DNA from: Stratiolaelaps scimitus
Taxonomy: Eukaryota > Arthropoda > Arachnida > Mesostigmata > Laelapidae
NCBI GenBank assembly: GCA_019614645.1
Contig: JABWDB010000018.1
Location: forward strand, 434,001 to 498,000
Direction of reading: 5' to 3'
Length of the DNA: 64,000 nucleotides
Below are positions 36,578-49,000 of the stretch, piece by piece. The position numbers and the translations under genes were made by a program. The notes below the pieces were generated by a model, which had not been told where the DNA came from, searched no databases, and saw only the letters and a list, made by a program, of their open reading frames with translations. How positions within the stretch are numbered: the first letter of the stretch is position 1; each line of letters starts with the position of its first letter.

Positions 36578-39500
36578 GTACGTAAAACTTTGTTGTGTCA
36601 AGAAATATCATACTTCACCATTAAATTCAATTAACATCGAATTTGGTGATGCACACTTTGTTCGCTTGAGTGTTACATTCATCATAATAGTCTACCTGTC
36701 TAGTTAGTTTGACATCTCGGGCTGACTCCACTACCAAACTGATATCCGAAGGGGCTGCGAGCCGAACGATTTTAGTGCTTTGATTGCTGGGTTCGCTGTC
36801 TTCTCCAGCATTTGCCTTGACAATGACAAAATGAATCGCTAATAAATATCATATATATATATATATATATGCGTTTAGTGGACTTTACCAATGTCCACTT
36901 ATCACAGTTAACTGAACCCACATTACCGCGATTCTGCCGAACTACGACCAATACCGACATCTACATAACGTGTTTAGAATACACAGAGAATACAGATAAT
37001 AGAACGAAAAACGTGACACATAGATTTTATCGTAAGCCTGTGATCGGTTGACGCCGATCGCTCGACATCCCTGTTACTGTATGTGCTTCCTCCCTAATTC
37101 ACTGCCGTCTTCCATCAGCTTCTTTGAGTGCTCAAAGTGATCCTCACTCGCTTCAGGGTGTCAAGAGCCGATGTAACCTATAGATAGAACTTGTCGTCCG
37201 ACGGATCTGTAGAACGTCGGCGAAGTGGGGCCTGGCAACGTTGCGGTTGGCAAGGGGCGGACCCGGTTGGCTATGACGACGTAATTTAATCCCATCCTCA
37301 AGTGGCTTTCGGAGGATGTCTCGACACGAAAGGAGGTCCGGAGGGCGTCGATAGCCTGGGATGCCAGTGAGTCCACGAGAAGGACACTTCTCCTCAGGAT
37401 AGGGTTGAGGGTAGTTCTTGAGTTGGTTAGACTGACAGGTTTTCTCGTTGATTCCCGTAGAAGAGAAGGCACTATCGTGGTCGCTCTCTACACCCTCCTT
37501 TTTCCTATGGCCTTTTACAGCACCAGCAGCAGCAGCAGTGATGGCAGTTTGTGGGAGTGACGAGGTCAGTGCCGGCCTTGCGGCCGGCTAGCCCTGACTT
37601 CAGTGTCAATGGGAAACACATTAGATGACATCGGTGTGGACACGAGCCATCAAGGCGGCGCGAGTGTACACACTGGTCAGTTGGGGCCACGAAGGGGATC
37701 ACAGGTCCTACGAGGTCCACAATCTTTCATCACTGGACCACCCATGTTCAATTCCCACCCAACGTTGTCCCTTGAAACGATATGGGTAGATGCGTAAAAT
37801 GAATATCCATACATATATACGTTCTAACAACGTTGAGGTTATTATACGTCCATGTACTCTCCTAAATTATACAATTATATTTACGTATCGCAAATGTGCG
37901 CGTGCGCCGGGGACCCCTTCCGATATTTCGGTTCCTGCCAAAAGCGCTGTTCAAATGCGACGAGGGGTCGTGGCTAAAGTTCAGCTGGTCGAAGGGAAGC
38001 AGGAGCATCTCTACGGATGCTCGATGGGTTCGTATTTACCGGGTCATGATTTTGGCGAGAGGTGCGTCGTCAGACCAATGAAGGAGACGATCAAAAGAGA
38101 TTGCGGACATCGAGTGGTGCTGTCGCCCCCGCCATAGCCGCCCCCGCCGCACTCGGATAATACAGACGTCGTTAGATGTCGTGGGAGAGAAGTACGTACG
38201 TACAATGATGGTGCGATGAAGAAGATGGTGGTAGTGGTGGTGGGGGGGCCGGGGGGGGGGGGCAAGTACAGCGAGCGTGCTCGCCACGAGAAAGCTCAAC
38301 GGAGGGGTACAATTGAAAGCTCTCTCTATCTATCTCTCTTTCTTTCTCGTTTCGTTTCTCCATCGCTGCTGTGATCGTTGGAACTGAGGGAAGAGATTTG
38401 AACGGACGTTGCCAATGGCCCCAACCATTTCTCTTTCTTTAGCCTCAGCTGGTGCGGTTGTAGCCAGCGCAGCCGCCCCTCGAGCAGGCGCGGCACGCTC
38501 CTACTGTGCGTTGGGTCAGTCTGAAGTTTTTGTGGTTATCCTCCATCTATTTGGATACAAGTCCGCAAAGAGATGTGTCTGCCCCCGAGCCCCCTATGGC
38601 TGTCTCGGACGCGCCCGCTTCCATCTTCCTTGCGCTGTCGCAGAAGTACACTTCTCTCGTTTGCAGTGTCCCGGCCTCGACTTCCTAATGCCCGGATATC
38701 CTCGGGACAGTGGCTCTTCAAATGCAATTCACACAGCGGCTACATATTTCCTCCTGACATACAGCCGTTAGCCGGTTGTGATAGTTATAATCATATGCTA
38801 ACTACATGATATGCTTTTTTCCACTGTTGACAACGTGCGTATAGTTATTTCTCTTTTTAGACCACCGTATAGCAAAGTGATATTGATATCGAGCAGCGGG
38901 CCCCGAACACGTATGTGGACATCTATAATATCAACATAATCGTGCGTATTTGTCTGATATTCGTCATATTCGACTAATGATAAATCTTAACCGCACGAGA
39001 AAGATGGGACCGCACAACACAGCATTGAAGGGTGACTTAATCTGTTATGTAAGGTCCGCTGCTGGGGATAATGTACGAGACGGCACCACCCCCCGGGTTG
39101 GCCCGATTCGGCGGGGTTCTGATCCGAAAAAATCGAATCCAATTTAACAATTTGCAGCCGTTGGCAACGCTTCACTGGATATTTTGCCTCCAGCAGATCG
39201 TTTGGTCGTTTCTACAGCGCACGCTCACAAACACACACAGACAGACACATACACACACACACGCCCAGAGAAGAGATGAGATTTGTGCGTGAGGCAGCAG
39301 CCACAGCTCGTGTTGACGTGGCGGTTTGATACGAGAGCTGTCGGGATGTCGGTATCTGGGCGGCCGCACTCGTGTTGCAGGCTCGAAATGGCCAATGTCT
39401 ATCCATCGGCCGTTATGGAGCAGTGACGGTTGGCTCGATTCGGGGGAAGGTGTCAGGGCCGCAGCCCGCGGCGAATAGGGTTCACACACGAATCGCGAGC

Positions 39501-39992
39501 TTTCAAAAAGTGAAAACGCTCAAAGAAAAAATGAGTAAGGTTTTCGTGGTGGCGAGCAGCCGCCGAGGGGCCTTTCCAAAACTATATTTCGACGTATTTA
39601 GAAGCATATGCATGTAACGGCATGAGAAAGAGTGTTGTCTGCAGCTGTTAGCTGCGTCATCGCTGTTTTGAGCTGGAAGTCGGAATTGATCAATGCAAAA
39701 TGTGCCCGCTTCTATTATCAACTTCTACGGAGGAAGTGTCGTACAGCTACCGATTGAATCGGACAGCCAGAAACAATATTGTATGCAGAAACCTCGATCT
39801 GACACCCCGTCCTCAACTGCTTCTATTATTATTGTGTGTTTTAAGGCACACAATCATATGAAATAATAAGAGCATGCCTCGATCTACCTAAGTGTTTTAA
39901 TAAACCATCACCTGTATATTGTTCATCTTGTAGCATTAAAGTGGTGTTCTTCGTTTCCGTACGAGAAGAGGACTTGGCCTTAACATATTAGT

Positions 39993-40035
<43 letters not shown>

Positions 40036-43000
40036 TCGCACAAATATTTGTGGACTGACTTCTTCGTGTGTTTTCTTTCTCAACTGAGCCATCTTCAACG
40101 CAATACGCTATGTCAGTGTCAAGCAGGCGACGAGTTGTTTTCCCCGAGTTTCCTGATGATGAGGCCCACTATCGTCACCGCATGTACATTCAAGGTATAG
40201 GAATGAGAATGGCCTAATGGGAATTCCTTGTCCTCGGGAGTAGCTTGGGGAAACAGGCGCGGGTAGGGAGCGACGAAGGATAAAATTGCCCCGCCCGCGC
40301 ACAATTCGATGCTGCGCCGGCCGTCACCACCGCCACCGTCACGGCTACGGGCATTGCATCCGAAAGGACGAAGAAGGGGACATGCTCTCTCCCAGCAAGT
40401 GAGTGACGCAAACGCCAGTGAGATACCTAGCTGCCGACAGCCTAGCTGTTGTAGTCGCTTTTGCTGTTTTCTGCCCCTGCGTTTTCTCTTCTCCCGCGCT
40501 CCGTGCCCTCGGTTTGTGGCAACAAAAGACGTCTTCCGTAGCGGCGTGCGCTGCTTGCACCGCCCGAGCGTCTGCGTGCTGGCGTGCCTACCGCCTGTCC
40601 CGCGATCTCACGGAGGAGAAGAAGAGGCGCACGAGGTGGGAAGCGCTGCTTGAGAGACACCCTCCGCGCGGGAGGCGCGCCCCTCCATGGGCGACGCGGC
40701 GCGGCGCGGCAACTAGTGTCGAAATCGAGAAATTCCACGGCGAATGTGCCGAGGTCGGCTGGACCCGCTCCAGTTCGCCGATCTCTCGGCAACTGCCGGT
40801 GGCTGTATCAGTGAATGACAACTGAAACAGCCTGGCGACCTCGTAAAAGGCGTTGTCGCGGACGGCGTTGAAGACGGCGACCCGAAAAGTCAGACGAGGA
40901 CTCAGCAAACGGCGTCAGGCAAAAACCGCCCGCAAAAACCGCTGGAAGGTTTTCTGTTTCTCGCTGTTCGCAGAAAGTCACTTCACGGTTGATGGGCGCC
41001 CGGTTGGGGTGCGTGTCCTTCTCTTGTGTCTGTGTGTACGGGGTACCAGCTGTAACGTATCGCGAGCAAAGTGGCCGTTGCCACTACACCGGCACTACCG
41101 AGTCCTGTCCACAGGGCACCCCATGACACACTCAGACAGGACAATGGCCACCCGTCCGATCTCGCAGACGAGGCTTTTCCGAGCGTCATTGGGACCCCGC
41201 AGGGGTTTTTGGTCAATCAGGGATCGTGTGTTGGTGGCTGGTGTAAACACTACGAACACCCTTTGGGTGACCGACAAATAACGTAAATCATGCAGAATCG
41301 TTTCGCAGTAATTTACGTCGCTCTTTCTACCGAACTGATTCTCAGCATAGGACAAAATGCGGATTCCTTTTGAATAACTATTTATATCTGGCTGTTTCTG
41401 GAATAGCTGTGGAACTTAGCACTGTGAGTGGCAGCATATTTCTCACTGCCCAATCTGGCCACCAGATGTGGACCTGGAGACACTTTCACGCCATTTTGTT
41501 AACACGGTCGAGGAGTTGACGCGTACATGTGTACTTCTACATACAGAGGCAGAGTATACATCATTTACAGTATATCCAGCCGTCAATCGGTACTTTTCAT
41601 CAGCTCCTTTCGTTGACCCCTCTTTAATTAATCATCTATTCTGCAAGCAGTAATTAGTGTCCCAATTGTTGTGAATATGTCATCGTTGAACGGCAACTAT
41701 TCCATGCTCTACAACATATAAGGATATAACAGTTGGACCATGATCGCGCAATGGACAAGAACCCGAAGGAGGGAATCGACTATAAGACTGAACATTTCAA
41801 AATTGCGCTCACGTCTCATGAAGTGACGGTTGCAGCAGCTCGGATAGTCGGCGGTTTGCGCTGTGCGCTTCGTACGCACACGATCGTTTGCTGTCTGCTC
41901 CTCTGTGTCCTTAAATATAATATATCGGGGATAATTTGTATCGCTTAACCCATTGTCCTGCCGCTGTGTCTGCCCGTGTCTCCTTTCCGTGCTTGGTCGT
42001 TCGTTCGGGAGCTCAAACGGACCGGCCGTCGCCTGCCAGCGTTGCGCCAGATCCTAGAGGAGTGAGGCCTCAGGCCGAACGGTCCCGTTTGCCGGCGCGA
42101 CGCAGCCGGCGTTCCACCCTAGCGCGGTAGAACGTCGCCACCTGCCTACTTTCGCCTTACGGCGGCTGTTCCTGTGTCGGCTAATGTGACCATGGGATTT
42201 TCCGCTCTGGCGATGCACATGCTGACGACGCTAAGGCCTTATCGTTCGTCGCCGGTAACGTGCCAGCAGGACAGGCCTTCCTCACCCGTTCCACTCTCCC
42301 AGGCCGAGGACTTCGTTCTGCCCCCCCCACGAAATGTGACATCCTCGGCGAACCGTCGACATCTCATACAGAGGGAACGCTTGGGAAGGAGAGAAAGAGA
42401 TGTTTCGTTCTTGTTGCGGCTGCTTCTCTCGTTGGCAGACACAACAACAGTGGCACTATGTACGTTTGTTGGCCAAGAGCTAGCTCCTGTTTGATCTATA
42501 GCGTCCCCACTGATTCACACACGCAGGCCCAATTGAGATACATACCGGGCTAGTACATCTAATCCAACCTCTGGACCAACCTCCGTGCTGACCATGGCAA
42601 ACATTGCGACAACAATGGCTGCCCGTGCAGCAATCGTCGGAGACATCACAAAGTCTTTGCAAGGGCAGGTGCGAACAACAAATAAGAAATGTAGTTCTTT
42701 CTCTTGGGGAATTAGGTGCGAGAGCTCTTTGTCATAATCAGCAGCAGCAGCAGCAGAAAAAGAAGCTCGGTGCGTCCCGACTATTCACTTGCATCCCTGA
42801 TACTTTACGCTTCGCGAGGATAAGGTCGAGGCCCGATGTGGCTGGTGTGGCCGGTTGGTTGTATGTGTGGGACTCTCGCTGGTGGAAACGAATGCCCCGC
42901 GAACCGGGTTCACCAAATGCGAAGCGATCCTCGCAATTTTAAGCCTTTGCTAACGAACAATAGCCGCTTGTACGACAACATGAAACAGTCGCTTGTACAA

Positions 43001-46000
43001 ATGAAAATTAATGAATTCATACAGCCTCGGTCGATCTCAGTATGCAAACAATGAATTCCCCCTGCAATAATAATAATAACCCGAGTGATACTGGCGAAAC
43101 AGCACGATAGCGCTTCTGTTATGCTCTTTCGCTGCGTAAGTGTAGCGCACATGTAGTAATATGTCATACATTAGCAATGTGTCCGAGGACGGCCTGACAT
43201 AGGCGAAAGGCGGCAAAAAAAGTAAAGTTCATTATTGTTATTATTATTATTATTGAAATGTAGTTCTGCGTTGGAACAAGGGCGAGACGGGTCGGCGGGC
43301 CGTTGGGATGTAGAACCCCTCGATGTGAACGAAAAATCCTTTGCCGCCTCGATGCGGCGCACGCTTACTACGGGGACAGATTGCTCCCAACTTGCCCGCT
43401 CCATATTTCATCGAATTCACTTAGCAATGAACAGCACATGAACGCCACCCCAATAAGGCTAGGTGCCAGTCGGAGTTGGGCTAGTGTCTGAACTTAATAT
43501 AACGTCTTTGCTTTGCAAATTGTACCACCATGTGCCTTCGGAGTGCACCGCAAAAGTGAACTTTTTGTTATTCTCTGTTATCCGTTTCTCAGGGACACAA
43601 TACAACTGTATAACAAAGGCGCCAAGATCAGAAGCGAATTGAGTCTTTACTAATAAAACGAAGTCACCATGAGTGTAATATTCATAGTATTCATATATGT
43701 GTGGCGCAACTCGAAAGTAGACGTCTTCTGTAAGAACACGGGTTGATTTTTGCATTTCGAAGGGACATGCCGCTTTGCGCTGCCGAAATCAGCGATGCCT
43801 GGTCTTTTATAGCCAGGTTGAGTTACCAGGACAAGCCATGGCAGTGCTGCATGACTCTCCTTTTGTGCTTGTTCATCTAACGTGGTCGTTCGCCCGCGTT
43901 CTAAGACGTTTTCGCCTTGAGAGACTCAAAGACGGACTGACAAGAAGAAACAATCGAGCAAATGAAAGATTTGATCCAGTGATTAAAAGCTACACAAAGA
44001 CTCCCCCATTATAGGCTGAGCTGCGACAGACAGTTTCAGTCGGCCTAAACGACCTTCGGTAGTTCCTTTATCTCACTTGGCAGTAGTATTCGCTTGGTGG
44101 TTGAATGGGCGCTTAGTACCCCAGTCGTTCTCTGCGCAGCGCTGAAAGTGTCCTGCAGGGAAGTGGTCGGTAGTTGTGCCGACCTCCCGGCCGGCCTTTT
44201 CTCTTAGTAGCATCTCTCTGTAACTGGGATGAAACAACAACACGACGACAAGTAGGCGATGACACCAACAACGCAGTACAGGTCCCTCGAGACGTATTTG
44301 CCACAATTATGGTCGCCTGCCTGGGCGTCCGTTCGTTCCCCCGCCGGCTAGCGAGACCTTCTCTTACCAGACCCCTCGTCCGACTTGTCTAGCTGCGGCC
44401 GAGATTCTCTTTGTTCTCACGAGGAACAGCTGCTGCTGCTGCTGATGCTGCTGCTGTAGTTGCCTGTCCAACACTGCGCAACGCTAGTGATCCCTCTGCT
44501 GGGCCTAGACACAGGACTGAGCCAGGACAGAAGGGAGAGGAAGGGGAACTGAGTGGGGGTACGCCGTAAGGGCCTGAGCCCTGGGTGGAACAGGGTATCT
44601 CTGCCGGAGAACGTTGGATGAGAAGGAGACCTAGTCCGTGCGCCGTAGCGAGGAGACCTCGAGGGACTCTCCGTTGCGAGCGAGGGTGCATTAAGCTCCG
44701 TGGGAGGACGAAGAGACGGGTGGCCGACGTAGACGGGAGCAGGGGTGTTTTCGCCGCACGACAGTCTGCTGCCGGCAGAGGTCGAAGCAGCATCAACGGG
44801 AGCAACGCAAGCATGAGAGTGAGGTCTGGGAGGCGAAACCAACGCTGGTTATGGAGGGGACAGTGCGACATCGTGAGGGCGATTCTGCCATGGGGCGGCG
44901 GTGGTGGTTTGGCCGAAGCAAGCGAGATGATTTTGGCCGACGCAGGGGAAACCGGTGGTCCGGTGGATCGTTCGAGTGGAAGCTTGGTTATGATCGGGGA
45001 TGGCCTGGGCGTGATTAGATGGCCAATCCACGGCACACCATAGCTAGCCCATTAGCTCGAGTGCTCCCCTCATCTACGCCGTACTATGTGTGTGTGTCGT
45101 GCGTGTGTGTCTATCTCTCGCTTTCACCTCCTCTCGACATGGCAATACGTCGGGCCAGCCTCGGGCGACACAGACGATGGACGACTGCCAACCTGCGGAT
45201 GGTTTGACACCCAGCACTGAGACAGGGCCAGACTGGACTTCACAGGTTCATGCATAGGGGGTCAGAAACGAATACGGTTATTTATCGTATGCCACATACA
45301 TATACGACTCTCCATTTTCGGCCACGATGTGTACGCATGTGACAACAATCGCAAAAATGGGCCCTGATGATTTTGATCATTTTTCAGTGAAAAGTACAAA
45401 AGGATGAAAATCGGTGGTTCGTGCGTAAACATATGAAAACATTCAGGCATGCCAAACGAGCAGATTATCGTTTTTCGGGTGGCTATTTTGACACCGATTG
45501 AGGATTTTGCAAAAAAAATTCAAACACAAAAGTAGTTCAAGCTGTTCATATTTTTGTTTGCCATTGGGTTGAATATGGCGTCTTCTGCGAAGTTGGCTAA
45601 AAGTTTGTAAGTGTTGTATTATTAATGCTCGGTACTTTTTTCAGTGAGAGGTTAAGAAAACTATCCGACATGTGTCGTAACTGCTGCTTAAGATTAAGTT
45701 TGTAGCTGTGTCGGGCGGTTTGAAGTAACTACATTATAACCTTATTCGTTGGCAGGTGCCAACGGTTTAAAAAATAAGTAAAGTTGGCCCCGATAGGCTT
45801 TAGAAGTAATACCCAAAGGTGGTGCCGGGGCCTGTCACATAGGGGAACAGCTGAGAGTCGGGTCAAGAAATGTGTTTGAGCTCTGTATCCTAGCTGTAGG
45901 TAGAACCTCCACATAGATTCTAGATCCATCAGTCGAGATTGGCTCATACATGCCACTCGACTGCTAACTTATGCTAAACGGGTTTCTTAGAGTGGCGTCA

Positions 46001-49000
46001 AGGAAGCATCGAAAGACGCAGGCTTAATTTTATTGCTTACGATTGTATCGAGGCAATATGCAACTGTAATTAAAGAAATTCGAAATTAAAGACGTGATAG
46101 CACTTTCATTAAGCATTTTGCATTGTGCTTGATTCCGGTTGAAAATTGGTGTTGTAAACTCGACCAAAGGTCACGTGATTGCTCTGAATTACAAGTTACC
46201 ATAGCCGAACCAATGAGACGTCAGAAGCAACGTTGAACTGATCTCCTGGGACTGCTTCGGGAAAACACACAACAAAGCATCCCGAGCAGAGTAACCTTTC
46301 AAAGGAATTTAATTTGCCCAAGGGCAACTTGCGCGGGCAGAGCGTCTCGAATATCGACGAGAACATGACACTATGTCTACGGCAACATCAATCACAAATG
46401 CTTTCAATAATTACAAAAAGGTCACAAATCACAACGATACCTACGAAAGTCTTGGACAACTAAACGTCAACTACAATCATTATTATGTTCCACATTTTCT
46501 GGTTTGAGGAACGTGCAATATGTAGCATACGCAATTCCAGCTCATTAGACGTGGCAAAATTCAATTTGCCATACAAAATGAAATGCAAGCCAAGTAATTA
46601 AAGGGGTCTACCGAGACATGGAGAGGGGAGCAATTCTCGCATAGTTTGATTGCGGACATGATCGATCGGGAAACATCACCCAGTTACCAGGAACATGGAA
46701 AATTGATAAAAGCTCCCATACTGTTGAACGTCAGCCTGAAGACGTCCCTGCAAGCACTCTGCAACCGGAATTGGAAGTTATCGTCATCGAGCTTTGCAAT
46801 TACATCATCGGAGTAATAGAAATCACTCTGAGTACAGGCTGACGAAGAAGTCCATACCTTTCGAATAACACTGGACTCGATTCCCTGTGCGAACAGCATT
46901 TGTAGTGGCCATTCAGATAAGGACAATATTCGCGGCTCACCTTCAACAAAATCTGGTAGAAACATCCCGTATACGTACTAATAACATATCACCCTCACGA
47001 TCTACAATTCTCGCTACATAAAGAACACCATTAAGGTACAATTCGCAATGATGTTTTGGTAAAAATCCATTATTATGCAAAAACATCACTTCCAATTTCA
47101 TTATAACTTACTTTTGATTTAAAAAAAAAATTATACCTTACCTTGATGTACACTCAGCACAAAACTCTCGGTTAGACGAATTTAAATTAGAAAACAGCAG
47201 TTAAAATCACGAATGATGAAAAACCGTGTGAGGTGTCAGGAGCCACTCGGGTCCGGTGCCATGGATGAAATTATTTATGATACACTATTAATGAATTAAT
47301 AACCTGTGAAACAATATTCAGAAAATCCAAAAATATTGCGTAAATAAAAGTGTAATAAATTAATTCCGTTTCTAAATGTGATATGTATATACAAACATAT
47401 CTATCGAATAAAATCATTCAATTTCGATCTGTCGCACGCGACGACGAATTGAGACGGTTCAGTTTCCGACGCCATACCACAACGCTTCAAGTAGTGGATG
47501 TGCACCAAGAGTTGCCGTACATATTGTCTGACAGCCTCAACCGAGGTCAGAAACGGTTGTATAAGGGCAACTGGATTCAGTAACAGCACCGTAGTTACAG
47601 CAGGCCATAGTAGTTCTCGTTTCGACAGTAGATGGGCTGACGTAAGAGGGAATATGTGAGAGCGTACCACCGACCCCCCCCCGTTGTCTCGAGCCGTGGA
47701 CGTCGGTGGTGGTTGCCAAACGGGAACGGTCGGTAATAGACGGAGAAAAGCGGGAGGGGATAAAGAGGCTGCTTAATTTGATCTCCATTCAATTCGCTTA
47801 ATGAATTAAATTTATTCGTTCGCTTCAAGGAAACCGTCTCTGAAGTCCGAGCGAACAATAGGAAGCCTTGAGTTTTCTAGCAATCCGTCGTTATAACGTT
47901 GCAGTGAAGACTTCACCACTTGTGTGCATTGCGTGTCAATGTTTTCTCTTCTATCATATTGCTTTATGCCGCGTAAAGATGAGGACAGATATATATATAT
48001 ATATATATGTGCTGTATTATTATCTCAAGTTGCTTATGTGACAAACGGGTTGTCGTTTGGACACGTAATGCACGTTTAATTTGAATTTGGCGCCATTGGT
48101 TTAAATAAAAGACAACGAATTCCACAACTGTACATGACTTCAATGTGCACGAAAATCTAGAGCGCTCCAAAATTGCCTACAATTTCTGAGGTAATCTCCA
48201 ACGGCAGCGCAGCGATATGTCTGTGTTGTGTTCCGCTTCAGACTGAACACATTAAATTAAATCAAGCAGGCAGATGCTACCGAGGTTCGTTGTTTGCGCT
48301 GGTTTTTAGGCAGTATTCAGATCTTTGGTCAATTGTCAACAGCTTCAGAATTGGGGGAGGTCAATGGCCATGCTAATTCATGCCAACACCCCCTTAAAGA
48401 GATCTTTGGTCAATCTTCAAGCTTGCTGAACCTGTGAACTGTGGTGATCTCACGACTGATTCTCTCGCTGACGCGTTTCCAGGTCGCGTGGCTGTACGTC
48501 GAGAAGTACACGCTTCTGACGCTGTCAAAGACGGTGATCACCCACAACACCCGCTTCAAGGTGACGCACAATGGACACCGGACGTGGAACCTCGCTATCT
48601 TCGACGTCCAGGAGAAGGACAAAGGAGCGTACATGTGTCAAATAAACACCTCACCAATGAAGTATCAAGTTGGATACCTTGACGTCGTTGGTAAGTGGTG
48701 TCAGTGGCTTGCTAATCACGGCGTGAATTAACACTGTAGACAACATAGCGGGCACAATTTCTGTAGAGAGTCTGACTGAGGCGGAGCTCCGGCGGCGCTG
48801 GTAGCAGCACCTGACGAACACGAGCAGCAATTAACAGTGGCGTCTCTAATTATTTCATTTTAGTTCCACCGTCGATAAAAGAAGAAGAGACAAGCTCGGA
48901 CACTGATGTGAAGGAGGGTAGCGATGTGTCGCTATTCTGTGCAGCCAAAGGCATCCCCGAGCCAACGTTGCAGTGGCGCCGCGAAGATGATCAGGAAATG

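Larger units (their letters stand above)
36578..48482 (+). other. 11.9 kb intron splitting Ig1
   Basis: GT at 36578 and AG at 48481-48482. The intron holds (AT)n runs at 36851, 39993 and 47989, a CA-rich run near 39225-39262 and a CTG-rich run near 44429-44457. GC-rich patches with long open frames on both strands lie at about 38220-38700, 40300-41290, 42000-42500 and 44080-45200. The stretch 45300-47500 is AT-rich. A pair of short direct repeats lies just before the acceptor. No nested gene is recognisable. The GC-rich patches could be enhancers, alternative promoters or non-coding RNA. Confidence 0.7.

Noticed and set aside
40403..41281. Consecutive open frames (140 and 142 codons) in a GC-rich intron island
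   Set aside because: The first has a hydrophobic N-terminus, but neither shows a domain and the opposite strand is equally open. Not called without expression or conservation.
41775..41815. Possible second mariner end (acatttcaaaattgcgc resembles the terminal repeat)
   Set aside because: Only a short partial match, with no TA-flanked partner and no transposase remnant.
44389..45036. 215-codon minus-strand open frame
   Set aside because: Pro/Ser/Leu/Ala-rich translation of a GC-rich patch with an equally long open frame on the plus strand; no domain or splice context. Treated as compositional.
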